Assembly: GCA_944381745.1 (NCBI GenBank)
Contig: CALWMI010000010.1
Location: forward strand, 1 to 50,026
Direction of reading: 5' to 3'
Origin: an uncultured Lachnospiraceae bacterium
Lineage (GTDB): Bacteria > Bacillota > Clostridia > Lachnospirales > Lachnospiraceae
DNA length: 50,026 bases
Each line of letters opens with the position of its first letter. The first letter of the stretch is position 1. Made by a program: the position numbers and the translations under genes. Below the pieces are notes generated by a model. That model searched no databases. It saw only the letters and a list, made by a program, of their open reading frames with translations, and had not been told where the DNA came from. Positions 17,026 to 25,896 of this stretch are shown here, in pieces.

Positions 17026-17681
17026 TATTTATCGCTCCCTTCCTTTGATGCTTTAGTGGGAAGAACTTCGCCTTTGTAGATCCATACCTTTACGCCGATC
17101 TTGCCGTAGGTGGTATCTGCCTCAGCAAAGCCATAGTCAATATCTGCTCTTAAGGTCTGCAGCGGGATAGTTCCCTCGCTGTAGAACTCGGTGCGGGCCA
17201 TATCTGCGCCGCCAAGACGTCCGGAGCAGGAAGCCTTGATTCCCTTTGCGCCCGCCTTCATCGTCCTGCCCATGCTGGACTTCATCGCGCGGCGGAAGGA
17301 TACACGGTTCTCAAGCTGCAAGGCAATGTTCTCAGCCACAAGCTGTGCCTCTCTGTCGGGTCTCTTGATCTCCTTGATATCGACAATCAGCTTCTTGTCT
17401 GTATATTTTGCAAGCTCACCCTTTACCTTCTCGATCTCGGCGCCGCCCTTGCCGATTACAAGGCCCGGCTTCGCGGTATAGATGATGATCTTGACTTTGT
17501 CGGACGCTCTCTCGATCTCAATTCTGGAAACGCCCGCGCTGTATAATCTCTTCTTCAGAAATTTTCTGATATTGTAGTCTTCCACTAAGCAGTCTGCGAA
17601 GTCGCCTTCTGCATACCACTTGGAATCCCAGTCTTTTATAATACCGACTCTTAAGCCATGCGGATTAACTTTCTGTCCCAT
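17025..17681 (-). CDS. rpsC: 30S ribosomal protein S3
   Basis: Forms part of the mRNA entry tunnel. The 218-residue protein has [23 protein letters not shown], a KH domain with [13 protein letters not shown], and the C-terminal domain with [20 protein letters not shown] and [14 protein letters not shown]. It is coupled to rplP by the TAATG junction and starts 11 bp after rplV. Confidence 0.98.
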   Translation of the reverse strand: MGQKVNPHGLRVGIIKDWDSKWYAEGDFADCLVEDYNIRKFLKKRLYSAGVSRIEIERASDKVKIIIYTAKPGLVIGKGGAEIEKVKGELAKYTDKKLIVDIKEIKRPDREAQLVAENIALQLENRVSFRRAMKSSMGRTMKAGAKGIKASCSGRLGGADMARTEFYSEGTIPLQTLRADIDYGFAEADTTYGKIGVKVWIYKGEVLPTKASKEGSDK

Positions 17682-17692
17682 GATTGCCCTCC

Positions 17693-18079
17693 TTATCTCT
17701 CATTGAGTACGACCGTGATATGGCTCATTCTCTTCTCGATCCTGTAAGCCCTGCCCTGGGCACGCGGTCTGATTCTCTTCATTGTAGGTCCCTTGTTTGC
17801 GTAGCACTCTTCAACGTAAAGCTTGTTTACATCCATTCCGTTGTTGTTCTCCGCATTCGCAATCGCAGACTCCAATAATTTCTTTATGATACTAGAAGCA
17901 TATCTTGGGCTGTAAGTTAAAATACCAAGTGCTGTCTGTACATCCTTTCCTCTGATGGCATCCAAAACGAAGCATGCTTTCTGGACAGATACTCTGGCGT
18001 ATGACAGCTTTGCCGACGGCCTTGCGTCCTTGTTCGCATTTCTCTCTCTCTTTATCTGGGATCTATGTCCTTTCGCCAT
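17693..18079 (-). CDS. rplV: 50S ribosomal protein L22
   Basis: Lines the exit tunnel with L4; macrolide-resistance changes map to its beta hairpin. The true gene is 128 residues starting [13 protein letters not shown] at the ATG at 18079, seven bases after AAAGGAGG; the frame stays open far upstream into rpsS but that part is an out-of-frame shadow. [24 protein letters not shown] and the hairpin end [17 protein letters not shown] are normal. Confidence 0.96.
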   Translation of the reverse strand: MAKGHRSQIKRERNANKDARPSAKLSYARVSVQKACFVLDAIRGKDVQTALGILTYSPRYASSIIKKLLESAIANAENNNGMDVNKLYVEECYANKGPTMKRIRPRAQGRAYRIEKRMSHITVVLNER

Positions 18080-18111
18080 TTGGATGAACCTCCTTTCAAA
18101 TATTGTCTCTA

Positions 18112-18393
18112 TTAACGTACCTTGGATTTCTTCTCGTCTTTTCCATGGCCCCTGTAGGTCCTGGTTACAACGAACTCGCCGAGCTTGTGTCCTACCATGT
18201 CCTCTGTGATATATACCGGAACATGCTTTCTTCCGTCGTGGACAGCGATCGTATGTCCTACGAACTGCGGGAAGATCGTGGAGCGACGAGACCAAGTCTT
18301 GATTACCTGTTTATCTCCGGATGCATTGGATGCTTCAATCTTCTTCAGCAGGCTTGCATCTGCAAACGGTCCCTTCTTAAGTGAACGTGCCAT
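18112..18393 (-). CDS. rpsS: 30S ribosomal protein S19
   Basis: Head protein that contacts S13 and the A-site region. The 93-residue product has [48 protein letters not shown] and [16 protein letters not shown]. Short gaps to rplB (12 bp upstream) and rplV show it belongs to the S10 operon. Confidence 0.98.
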   Translation of the reverse strand: MARSLKKGPFADASLLKKIEASNASGDKQVIKTWSRRSTIFPQFVGHTIAVHDGRKHVPVYITEDMVGHKLGEFVVTRTYRGHGKDEKKSKVR

Positions 18394-18405
18394 TGATATA
18401 CCTCC

Positions 18406-19248
18406 TTATTTGATCGTTTTACCGTCTCTTCTTCTAACGATTAACTTGTTGGACTGCTTGTTCTTCTTTCTCGTCTTCAGGCCAAGAGCAGGCTTGCCCC
18501 AAGGTGTGCACGGGCCGGGACGTCCGATGCCGGTCTTGCCCTCGCCGCCGCCGTGCGGATGGTCGTTCGGGTTCATAACGGAACCGCGCACTGTCGGGCG
18601 GATACCCATGTGACGCTTCCGTCCAGCCTTGCCTACGTTAATCAGATTGTGCTCGCCGTTTCCAACAACGCCGATGGAAGCACGGCAATTCAGAGGTACC
18701 ATTCTCATCTCTCCGGAAGGAAGACGAAGCGTTGCGTATTTTCCTTCCTTAGCCATCAGCTGCGCCCCGTTGCCTGCGGAACGGACAAGCTGTCCGCCTC
18801 TTCCGGGATGAAGCTCGATGTTGTGGATCTGTGCGCCGACCGGGATCTCGGACAGCGGCAGGCAGTTGCCTACGCGAACCTCCGCCTCCGGGCCGTTCAT
18901 AACCTTCATGCCCACCTCAAGTCCGGCGGGAGCAAGGATATAAGCCTTCTCGCCGTCCTCGTAGCAGATAAGGGCGATGTTGGCGCTTCTGTTCGGATCG
19001 TACTCGATGCCGATTACATTTGCGTGGATGCCATCTTTTCTTCTCTTGAAGTCGATGATTCTGTATTTTCTTCTGGATCCGCCTCCGCGGTGTCTCACTG
19101 TAATTTTACCCTGATTGTTACGGCCGGAATTCTTATTTAAAGAAACTACAAGGGATTTCTCCGGTGTTTTCTTGGTGATCTCGGAAAAATCAGAACCGGT
19201 CATATGTCTTCTGGAAGGTGTATATGGGCCATAATTCTTAATTCCCAT
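18406..19248 (-). CDS. rplB: 50S ribosomal protein L2
   Basis: Needed for subunit joining and peptidyl-transferase assembly. The 280-residue product has the OB and SH3-like domains, [29 protein letters not shown] and the signature [19 protein letters not shown] including the important histidine. I chose the ATG at 19248, eight bases after GGAG; an open stretch upstream begins at 19266. Upstream, a 335-bp spacer with hairpin repeats separates it from rplW. Confidence 0.98.
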   Translation of the reverse strand: MGIKNYGPYTPSRRHMTGSDFSEITKKTPEKSLVVSLNKNSGRNNQGKITVRHRGGGSRRKYRIIDFKRRKDGIHANVIGIEYDPNRSANIALICYEDGEKAYILAPAGLEVGMKVMNGPEAEVRVGNCLPLSEIPVGAQIHNIELHPGRGGQLVRSAGNGAQLMAKEGKYATLRLPSGEMRMVPLNCRASIGVVGNGEHNLINVGKAGRKRHMGIRPTVRGSVMNPNDHPHGGGEGKTGIGRPGPCTPWGKPALGLKTRKKNKQSNKLIVRRRDGKTIK

Positions 19249-19310
19249 TACTGTCACTCCTTTCAATTCTCTCTATTTCGTATCACGCTTGTATGCGTAT
19301 AGGTTGGGGG

Positions 19311-19582
19311 CTTAAGCTCTGCCTTCGCCTTTAGCTCGGCAATCGCCTGGTCTTTTATGGGATGTTCACTTAACCAAATTCGAGCTGCGCCTGCGGCTTG
19401 CTCTCATTCGGCAACACCGCGGTCACTAGACTCGCTGCTTCGCCTTGCTCATCGCTCGCCAAGTGTCCGGGTGGGCTTTCGCACTATACTCAGCTACGCT
19501 TCGTCAAGTGCTCAATGCCAGGTTCGTGAACGGCGTTCTCACTAAGCTCTGCCTTCGCCTTCGGCTCGGCAATCGCTAAGTG
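19311..19582 (-). repeat. Hairpin-repeat array between rplW and rplB
   Basis: At least five related units lie in tandem at about 19311-19350, 19385-19415 (diverged), 19424-19465, 19481-19511 and 19540-19582. In the transcript sense the better ones begin CACTT and end TAGTG, with an 8-bp stem containing one constant T-T mismatch. Compared between units, the sixth stem pair is A-T in one and G-C in another, and the seventh is G-C, A-T or G-T. The last unit starts directly at the rplW stop. No reading frame or T-run is present. Confidence 0.8.
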
Positions 19583-19583
19583 A

Positions 19584-19883
19584 TCACAGCCCCTCGAAGA
19601 TTTCGATGTCGGCGCTGTCAGCGGTAAGCTGCACAATCGCTTTCTTTGTCTTTGCTGTCTTGCCGAAGGTCATGCCGCGTCTCTTTGTCTTGCCGTCCAG
19701 GTTCATCGTGTTGACACTCTTCACCTTGGCGCCCGCGAACATTTTCTCAACGGCTTCTTTGATCATGGTTTTATTTGCTTCCGGATGAACCAGGAAGGTA
19801 TATTTCTTCTCGCCCATGCCGGCCATGCTCTTCTCGGTGATTACCGGTTTGAGGATGACATCGTAGTACTGAATGTTTGCCAT
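19584..19883 (-). CDS. rplW: 50S ribosomal protein L23
   Basis: Exit-tunnel rim protein and docking site for trigger factor and SRP. The 99-residue protein carries [41 protein letters not shown] and [19 protein letters not shown]. It is coupled to rplD through a one-base TAATG overlap. The hairpin-repeat array begins immediately after its stop codon. Confidence 0.97.
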   Translation of the reverse strand: MANIQYYDVILKPVITEKSMAGMGEKKYTFLVHPEANKTMIKEAVEKMFAGAKVKSVNTMNLDGKTKRRGMTFGKTAKTKKAIVQLTADSADIEIFEGL

Positions 19884-20503
19884 TATGCGTACCCCTCCTC
19901 GATCTTTTCAACCGCTGCCTTGGTAGCGATTACGGTGTTGTATTTCATAACGTCGTAGGTATTGATCGTGTTGATAAATGTGGTCTTTACGCCGGGGATG
20001 TTCCTTGCGGAGAGAACCACCTTCTCATCGTTCTCATTCAGCACGACGAGAGCTTTGCTGACCTTGAAGCCATCCAGCACTGCCTGGAACTTCTTTGTCT
20101 TGATCTCGTCAAATTTCAGCTCGTCGAGCACGATGAACTTGTTGCCCTGAACCCTGGAAGTGAGGGCGGATTTCAGCGCCAGTCTTCTCTCCTTCTTGTT
20201 CAGCTTGATTGTGTAATTTCTCGGTGTGGGTGCGAATACAACGCCGCCGCCCGTCCACTGGGGAGCTCTCGTGGATCCCTGCCTTGCATGGCCGGTTCCC
20301 TTCTGCCTCCACGGTTTTCTTCCGCCGCCGGATACCTCAGAACGGGTCTTAGCCTTCTGCGTTCCCTGACGGTTATTTGCCAGCTGGCTTACAACGGCCA
20401 TGTGTACCAGGTGCTCATTTACTTCCACACCAAACACGGCATCGTTTAACTCCATTGTGCCAACTTCTTTGCCTTCCATATTGTAAACAGATACATTTGC
20501 CAT
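19883..20503 (-). CDS. rplD: 50S ribosomal protein L4
   Basis: Exit-tunnel protein; in E. coli it also represses the S10 operon by binding the leader. The 206-residue product contains [42 protein letters not shown], the long tunnel loop, and [19 protein letters not shown] at the end. The structured leader upstream of rpsJ is a natural candidate target. Confidence 0.98.
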   Translation of the reverse strand: MANVSVYNMEGKEVGTMELNDAVFGVEVNEHLVHMAVVSQLANNRQGTQKAKTRSEVSGGGRKPWRQKGTGHARQGSTRAPQWTGGGVVFAPTPRNYTIKLNKKERRLALKSALTSRVQGNKFIVLDELKFDEIKTKKFQAVLDGFKVSKALVVLNENDEKVVLSARNIPGVKTTFINTINTYDVMKYNTVIATKAAVEKIEEGYA

Positions 20504-20532
20504 CTGTGTCTTCCTCCTTTCCTGCTAACCGC

Positions 20533-21168
20533 TTACTTGCCGGCCTTTACAGTCTCTTTGATCGTGACCAGAGACTTCTTCGGGCCCGGTACAGAACCTT
20601 TCACGAGGATGAGGTTCTTGTCTGCATCTACTCTCACCACTTCCAAATTCTGGATCGTGATCTTCTTGCAGCCCATGTGTCCCGGCATCTTCTTGCCCTT
20701 GAACACCTTGGACGGATCGGAGCAGGCGCCGTTGGATCCTGCATGGCGGTGGAACTTGGAGCCGTGAGCCATGGGTCCTCTGTGCTGGTTATGTCTCTTG
20801 ATTGCGCCCTGGAATCCTTTTCCCTTGGAGATCGCTGTCGCGTCAATCTTGTCGCCGGCTGCGAAAATATCTGCTTTGATCTCCTGTGCAAGGCTGTATT
20901 CCTCAGCGTTCTCAAACTTGAACTCCTTCAAATATCTCTTGTTGCCTACGCCAGCCTTCTTGAAATGTCCCTGCAGCGGCTTGTTGACAAGCTTCTCGCG
21001 CTTCTCGCCAAAGCCTACCTGGACAGCTGCGTAGCCGTCGTTCTCTACGGTCTTGACCTGCGTCACAACGCAGGGGCCAGCCTGAAGAACCGTTACCGGA
21101 GTTAAAACTCCGTCGTCGTTGACGATCTGAGTCATTCCGACTTTTGTTGCTAAGATCGCTTTCTTCAT
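20533..21168 (-). CDS. rplC: 50S ribosomal protein L3
   Basis: Early assembly protein close to the peptidyl-transferase centre. The 211-residue protein shows [17 protein letters not shown], the central [29 protein letters not shown] loop and [17 protein letters not shown]. Normal length. The 159 bp before it, after rpsJ, hold no feature I can name. Confidence 0.98.
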   Translation of the reverse strand: MKKAILATKVGMTQIVNDDGVLTPVTVLQAGPCVVTQVKTVENDGYAAVQVGFGEKREKLVNKPLQGHFKKAGVGNKRYLKEFKFENAEEYSLAQEIKADIFAAGDKIDATAISKGKGFQGAIKRHNQHRGPMAHGSKFHRHAGSNGACSDPSKVFKGKKMPGHMGCKKITIQNLEVVRVDADKNLILVKGSVPGPKKSLVTIKETVKAGK

Positions 21169-21327
21169 TCTTTCTACCTCCTGTTTTCTCTACAGCGGAT
21201 TAGGCGCCCGAGGGCTTCCCAATCATCCTAGAACAGCGGATATAAGTGGAACATGAAAGCCTGTTGTTCTGCTTGCTTCTATGTTGCTTCTATATCAACC
21301 CTTCAGGATTACTACCTTAATTAATGA

Positions 21328-21645
21328 TTACTTGTTCTTCATCTTGATATCAATGTACACGCCGGCAGGCATCTCCAGGCGGGACAGGGCGTCCACAGTC
21401 TTCTGGGTGGGCGTGATGATATCGATGAGCCTCTTGTGTGTCCTCTGCTCGAACTGCTCTCTGGAATCCTTGTACTTGTGTACGGCCCTCAGAATGGTAA
21501 CAACCTCTTTCTTCGTGGGCAGCGGCACCGGTCCGCTCACCTGTGACCCATTCTTCTTAACAGTTTCGATGATTTTCTTGGCAGATGCATCCACCAGCTG
21601 ATGGTCATATGCCTTGAGTGTGATTCTCATTACTTGACTTGCCAT
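21328..21645 (-). CDS. rpsJ: 30S ribosomal protein S10
   Basis: First gene of the S10 operon; besides the 30S subunit, S10 (NusE) joins NusB in antitermination. The 105-residue protein has [42 protein letters not shown] and the [10 protein letters not shown] loop. The ATG at 21645 is preceded by AAAGGAGG with an 11-base, T-rich spacer; an open extension upstream to 21678 has no ribosome site. Confidence 0.97.
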   Translation of the reverse strand: MASQVMRITLKAYDHQLVDASAKKIIETVKKNGSQVSGPVPLPTKKEVVTILRAVHKYKDSREQFEQRTHKRLIDIITPTQKTVDALSRLEMPAGVYIDIKMKNK

Positions 21646-21678
21646 AAAAAAAGTCGCCTCCTTTTCGTACTTATACAC

Positions 21679-21874
21679 TCAGTACGACAAGCGGTGACTG
21701 TACACTCTTCCGTGTGTGTCCTCAGACTCCACACGAGGTATCCACTCGATGGTGGACCTTTCTGTCTATTGTACAGTGACTTGTCGCCAGTTTCCTAACT
21801 TGACATTCGCTCCACGGAAAACCTGCCATTCTCAGGCAGCAACCTCACGCTTCAACGCTATCAATGTCACAGCA
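21679..21874 (-). promoter_or_regulatory. Structured 5' leader of the S10 operon
   Basis: About 230 nt separate the predicted transcription start from rpsJ. A closing helix pairs GACAAG (21686-21691) with CTTGTC (21780-21785) and, past an internal loop, ACTGTACA (21697-21704) with TGTACAGT (21770-21777). Inside lie further hairpins such as CCACAC/GTGTGG-type and GGTCCAC/GTGGA(T)ACC arms. This looks like a ribosomal-protein-binding leader; L4 as ligand is inference from other bacteria. Confidence 0.6.
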
Positions 21875-21880
21875 AAAATT

Positions 21881-21909
21881 ATTATATACAACTCTCCCAG
21901 AAAAATCAA
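21881..21909 (-). promoter_or_regulatory. Promoter of the S10 operon
   Basis: On the minus strand TTGATT (21904-21909), exactly 17 bp, then a perfect TATAAT (21881-21886). The start point should be near 21874. It is the only strong promoter seen upstream of the rpsJ-secY block. Confidence 0.85.
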
Positions 21910-22147
21910 GCATTTTTTTGCGCGAAAGCTACGAGCCGGGGACAGGCAGGGAAAATGTCCTCTGGACGAGGAGCTTGCTCATCGGACAGAGCGCATTTTT
22001 CCTGGCTTCGCGGGCGACAGCCCGCGAGCGAAGAAAGCTCTGCTTTCTGAGCGGCCCACGCCCACACCCCGCGAGCGAAGAAAGCCCCGCACATCAAAAA
22101 AATTTTCTTCATAGCCCTCCCCATGGCCGTCTCCTCCCACAATCTCT
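21910..22147. other. Intergenic region with 18-bp direct repeats, no gene seen
   Basis: Between the S10 promoter and the racemase promoter. An identical 18-bp sequence (CCCGCGAGCGAAGAAAGC) occurs at 22021-22038 and 22068-22085, and CGCGGG/CCCGCG forms a hairpin around 22017-22028. Small open frames exist on both strands but lack ribosome sites and conserved features. Confidence 0.5.
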
Positions 22148-22176
22148 TTGCCCGCCAGCCTCTCCCGTGTTAGAAT
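22148..22176 (+). promoter_or_regulatory. Predicted promoter of the racemase gene
   Basis: TTGCCC (22148-22153), 17 bp, TAGAAT (22171-22176); a second TATAAT lies ten bases further but without a -35. The racemase start codon follows at 22243. Confidence 0.5.
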
Positions 22177-22242
22177 AGGTTTATAATGGACGGCAGGGCA
22201 CGCGGCAGTGTCCCCTCCCTATCTTTTCCTGAGGTGAGACTT

Positions 22243-22965
22243 ATGAAGACAATCGGACTTTTGGGCGGTATGAGCTGGGAGAGCACCGCTTCCTATTATC
22301 AGATTATCAATGAGACAATCCAGAGCCGCCTGGGCGGCCTCCACTCTGCAAAGCTGCTCTTATACAGCGTGGATTTTGCTCCCATCGAAGAGCTGCAGGC
22401 GCAGGGGGAATGGGAGGAAGCCGCCGCAGTCCTGGCCGAGGCTTCCCTCCGGCTGGAAGCTGCCGGGGCTGATTTCCTCGTCCTCTGCACCAACACCATG
22501 CACAAGATCGCCCCGCGCCTTCAGGCGCGCCTCCATATTCCTCTCCTGCACATCGGGGATGTGACTGCCCGGGAGCTCTCCCGCCTCCACATCCAGACGG
22601 CAGCCCTGCTGGGCACCGCCTACACGATGACCGAAACCTTCTATATAGAGAAGCTGCAGGAGTCTGGTATCCGCATCCTGGTTCCCGAGGCAGACGATAT
22701 CCGTCTGGTCAACCGCATCATCTTCCAGGAACTTTGCGCCGGGATTTGCTCTAGCCAGTCGCGGGAATCCCTGCTGCGGGTGATCCATGCCCTCGCCGGA
22801 CAGGGCGCAGAAGGCGTCATCCTTGGCTGTACAGAGCTGGGGCTTCTCGTCAGCCAGGAGGATCTTCTCTCCCTGCCGGTGCTGGATACGGCCAGGCTCC
22901 ACGCAGAGGCAGCCGCTCTCTGCGCCCTGAGCCCCGGCTGGCCATTCCCCGCTCCTTTGCCTTAA
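22243..22965 (+). CDS. Aspartate/glutamate racemase family protein
   Basis: A PLP-independent racemase of 240 residues. It opens MKTIGLLGGMSWEST, has the first catalytic cysteine in LCTNTMHK and the second in GCTELGLL, the two-cysteine pattern of this family, which interconverts L- and D-aspartate or glutamate for cell-wall or D-amino-acid use. The start at 22243 lies four bases after GAGGTGAG. It resembles the AspR branch more than MurI, but the substrate is not certain. It stands alone on the plus strand, convergent with the sugar mutase gene. Confidence 0.85.
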   Translation: MKTIGLLGGMSWESTASYYQIINETIQSRLGGLHSAKLLLYSVDFAPIEELQAQGEWEEAAAVLAEASLRLEAAGADFLVLCTNTMHKIAPRLQARLHIPLLHIGDVTARELSRLHIQTAALLGTAYTMTETFYIEKLQESGIRILVPEADDIRLVNRIIFQELCAGICSSQSRESLLRVIHALAGQGAEGVILGCTELGLLVSQEDLLSLPVLDTARLHAEAAALCALSPGWPFPAPLP

Positions 22966-22978
22966 CCTTCACACCAGT

Positions 22979-23006
22979 ATCCCAGGGCCTTGCGCCTTGG
23001 CACGCC
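22979..23006. terminator. Hairpin between convergent racemase and sugar mutase genes
   Basis: CCAGGGC pairs with GCCTTGG (seven pairs, one G-T) around CTTGC. No T-run flanks it on either side, so it may be only a weak terminator or a diverged member of the REP-like palindromes at 129 and 3189. Confidence 0.4.
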
Positions 23007-23009
23007 GCC

Positions 23010-24701
23010 CTAGCCCTTATACAGTTCCTCCAGGCTTCGGCAAATTTCCTGCTCGATGCGTTCGGCCTCTTCCCTGCTGCCCGCGCAGACGGACAGGTAG
23101 GCCTTCAGCTTCGGCTCCGTCCCCGACGGCCTGATCACCGCCGAGCAGCCCCCCTCCAGCACAAATTTCAGCACATCGGATGCCGGAAGCCCCTGGATTC
23201 CCTTGGCATAGTCCAGCGTCTCCGTCACCTTTACCGGGCCGAGGGCCGGGATTTCTCCGCGGAGCCGCCTCATAATCCCCTGCATCTTGGCAAAGCCTTC
23301 CGCGCCCTCAAACGTATAGGAGTGCAGCGTATTCAGACAGTATCCATACTGCGCATACAGCTCAGCCAGCCTCTGGGGCAGGCTCTTTCCCTTGGCGCGG
23401 TAATAGCAGAACATCTCGCAGATCATCAGCGCCCCGTCCACCGCGTCCTTGTCCCGCACGTATGTGCCGCTCAGATAGCCGTAGCTCTCCTCGAATCCAA
23501 AAATATAGCTGTCCTCCCTGCCCTGGCTCTCCAGCAGGCCAATCTGCTCGCCAATGTACTTGAAGCCTGTCAGCACATTGATACAGCGCACGCCGTAGGA
23601 AGCGGCGATCCTCTCGGCCAGATCTGTGGTCACAATCGTCTTGACCATCACCGGCTCCTTGGGCATTTTGCCCAGCGCCTTCCTCCTGGCGCACACATAG
23701 TCCAGGAGCAGAATGCCTGTCTCATTGCCGCTCAGGAGCACATAGCGGCCCTCCTGGTTTTTCACGGCAATCCCCACCCGGTCACAGTCCGGGTCTGTAG
23801 CCAGCAAAAGATCTGCATGGCACTTCTTTGCGCAGGCCACCCCCAGCTCCATCGCCTCCGGAATCTCCGGGTTCGGATAGGGGCAGGTGGGAAAATTCCC
23901 GTCTGGCTGCGCCTGCTCCTCCACCACGGCCACATGGGTGTAGCCCTTCTCCCGCAGAACGCGCAGCACCGGCTTCAGCCCCGTCCCGTTCAGAGGCGTG
24001 TAGACAATTGCAATTTCCTTGTCCACCCCTTCTTCCTCGAGAGATTGGGCCTTCACCTGCTCCACAAAGGCGGTGACCACATCCTCCTCGATATAGGAGA
24101 CCGTGCCGTATTCCACCGCACGTCCAAAAGCCTCCCGCTTCACGCCGTCAAAGACGTCCACGCCGCTGATCTCCCGCTGGATTTCCTCTGCCGCCCGGTC
24201 TGTAATCTGACATCCATCTGCTCCGTATACCTTGTACCCGTTGTATTTCGCCGGATTGTGGGAGGCGGTCACCATGACGCCCGCCGCGCAGCCAAGGCAG
24301 CGCACCGCAAAGGAAAGGCAGGGCGTCGGCATCAGCTCCCGGTAGAGATACACCTCAATCCCATTCCCGGCGAACACCTCGGCAGCAGCCCTGGCGAAAA
24401 GCTCCGATTTGATGCGGGAATCATAGCTGACTGCAATCCGGCGGCTTTTCCCCTGAAAATGCTTCCGGACGTAATTCGCCAGCCCCTGGGAGGCCTTGCC
24501 CACCGTGTAAATATTCATCCGGTTGGTTCCCGCGCCGATCACGCCCCGCAGCCCCCCGGTGCCGAATGCCAGTTCCCGGTAGAAGGCGTCCTCCTTCCCC
24601 TTCTCATCCTGCCCCATCTCTGCAAGCTCTGCGGCCACATCTTCCTCCGACGCCATCTGCGTCCACCGTCTATACGCTTCCTCTATCCTCTGTCTGTCCA
24701 T
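23010..24701 (-). CDS. Phospho-sugar mutase (alpha-phosphoglucomutase/phosphomannomutase, PgcA type)
   Basis: Moves phosphate between C6 and C1 of glucose or mannose; in this operon it can make mannose-1-P for GDP-mannose. The 563-residue protein has all four active-site motifs: TASHNP with the phosphoserine S147, the metal loop DPDCDR at 303-308, the sugar-binding GFEESYG at 402-408 and the phosphate-binding RPSGTEPK near 515. This length is that of the PgcA-type enzymes. The ATG at 24701 is used with GGAG six bases upstream; an ATG at 24713 lacks a site. It is the last gene of the cluster, 172 bp after manA. Confidence 0.92.
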   Translation of the reverse strand: MDRQRIEEAYRRWTQMASEEDVAAELAEMGQDEKGKEDAFYRELAFGTGGLRGVIGAGTNRMNIYTVGKASQGLANYVRKHFQGKSRRIAVSYDSRIKSELFARAAAEVFAGNGIEVYLYRELMPTPCLSFAVRCLGCAAGVMVTASHNPAKYNGYKVYGADGCQITDRAAEEIQREISGVDVFDGVKREAFGRAVEYGTVSYIEEDVVTAFVEQVKAQSLEEEGVDKEIAIVYTPLNGTGLKPVLRVLREKGYTHVAVVEEQAQPDGNFPTCPYPNPEIPEAMELGVACAKKCHADLLLATDPDCDRVGIAVKNQEGRYVLLSGNETGILLLDYVCARRKALGKMPKEPVMVKTIVTTDLAERIAASYGVRCINVLTGFKYIGEQIGLLESQGREDSYIFGFEESYGYLSGTYVRDKDAVDGALMICEMFCYYRAKGKSLPQRLAELYAQYGYCLNTLHSYTFEGAEGFAKMQGIMRRLRGEIPALGPVKVTETLDYAKGIQGLPASDVLKFVLEGGCSAVIRPSGTEPKLKAYLSVCAGSREEAERIEQEICRSLEELYKG

Positions 24702-24779
24702 ATTCCTCTCCATTTCTCGCGTTCCTTCTTGCCGCTGTCCGCAGCTGCCCTGCCTCGCAGGCCCACCCGCCTTCTTCTC

Positions 24780-24890
24780 CGCCTGGTTCCGGCCTCTCAG
24801 CTAGGCATTGCCTTCCCCGCCTGGTTCCGGCCTCTCAGCTGGGCATTGTCTTCCCCGCCTAGTTCCGTCCCTCTCAGCAGGTCACTGTCA
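24780..24890. repeat. 38-bp tandem repeat overlapping the manA 3' end
   Basis: Units begin CGCCTGGTTCCGGCC at 24780 and 24818, and a diverged third (CGCCTAGTTCCGTCC) at 24856. The third contains the last codons and stop of manA, so the spacer to the sugar mutase gene seems to have grown by tandem copying of the manA end. No frame is conserved. Confidence 0.8.
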
Positions 24891-25896
24891 AAAACTGCGC
24901 TTTCCCGTGGAATTTCAGCTCCTGCGTCCCCGCAGGCACAAAGAACGTATCACCCTTAAAAAAATTGCGGATATTCCCGCCTTCTGTACAAATGCTCCCG
25001 CAGCCTCCCAGGCAGACGAACAGGCGGAAGGAATTCTCCCTCACCTGCACCCTGGCTAGCGCCCGCGTCGTCTCCGTATTCAGCAGATACCTCTCCACCT
25101 GGAAGTAGCCGCAGCGGCACAGAAGCTCCGAGGCCGATCCCGGCCGGTACCGCAGCACCCGCATAGGCTGCCTGGGCCTGGGGCTCCCCTGGCGCACAGC
25201 CACCTGCAGCGCCTTGTCTATGTGGAGGGGTCTGGGCTTCCCGTCCTTGTCCACCCGGTTGTAGTCATACAGCCGGTAGGTGAGGTTGGAACTCTCCTGC
25301 ACCTCCACCAGCAGGATTCCCGCGCCTATGGCGTGGACGGTTCCGGCCTCCACAAAAAACACGTCGCCCCTGCGCACCGGCACCTTCTGCAGATAGCGCT
25401 CCACCGTGCCCGCCCGCAGGCTCTCCTCCAACTCCTCATAGGACAGTTCCCGGTTAAAGCCGTACACCAGGCGGGCTCCCTCCTGGGCATCCGCCACATA
25501 CCACATCTCGCTTTTTCCCCGCTGCCCGTCCTCGTACTCCCGCGCGTAGGCGTCATCCGGGTGCACCTGCACGGACAGGTTCTCCCGGGCGTCGATAAAC
25601 TTTACAAGGATGGGCAGGGCGTCCCCGGGCAGGAGCTCCTCCCTGGCCGGGTGGGTTCCCACATATTCTGGATGCCGCCTCAGCACCTCCTGCAGGGTCT
25701 GCCCGTCATACGCCCCTCCCCGCACCGTGCTCAGGCCGTCCGGGTGGACGGAGCATTCCCAGCTCTCCGCCAGCGGCGTCTGCGGCAGCTGCTTGCCATA
25801 TTCTGTTTTCAGGCGCTGCCCGCCCCAGAGATAGTCCTTGCCCACCGGCTCCAGGAACAATGGCTCAGGTCGGGAACTGATATTTTTGTTTATCAT
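24874..25896 (-). CDS. manA: Mannose-6-phosphate isomerase, class I
   Basis: A zinc enzyme that interconverts fructose-6-P and mannose-6-P, the entry to GDP-mannose. The 340-residue product has the metal ligands in QVHPDD (110-115), E130 and H188 in EAGTVHAIG, followed by LLVEVQESSNLTYRLYDYNR. The start at 25896 lies ten bases after GGGAG and 32 bp inside the end of manC, so the two genes are translationally coupled. Confidence 0.93.
   Translation of the reverse strand: MINKNISSRPEPLFLEPVGKDYLWGGQRLKTEYGKQLPQTPLAESWECSVHPDGLSTVRGGAYDGQTLQEVLRRHPEYVGTHPAREELLPGDALPILVKFIDARENLSVQVHPDDAYAREYEDGQRGKSEMWYVADAQEGARLVYGFNRELSYEELEESLRAGTVERYLQKVPVRRGDVFFVEAGTVHAIGAGILLVEVQESSNLTYRLYDYNRVDKDGKPRPLHIDKALQVAVRQGSPRPRQPMRVLRYRPGSASELLCRCGYFQVERYLLNTETTRALARVQVRENSFRLFVCLGGCGSICTEGGNIRNFFKGDTFFVPAGTQELKFHGKAQFLTVTC

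Noticed and set aside
21906-22142. A 78-codon minus-strand frame upstream of the S10 promoter
   Set aside because: It runs through direct repeats and hairpins, overlaps the -35 region and has no ribosome site.
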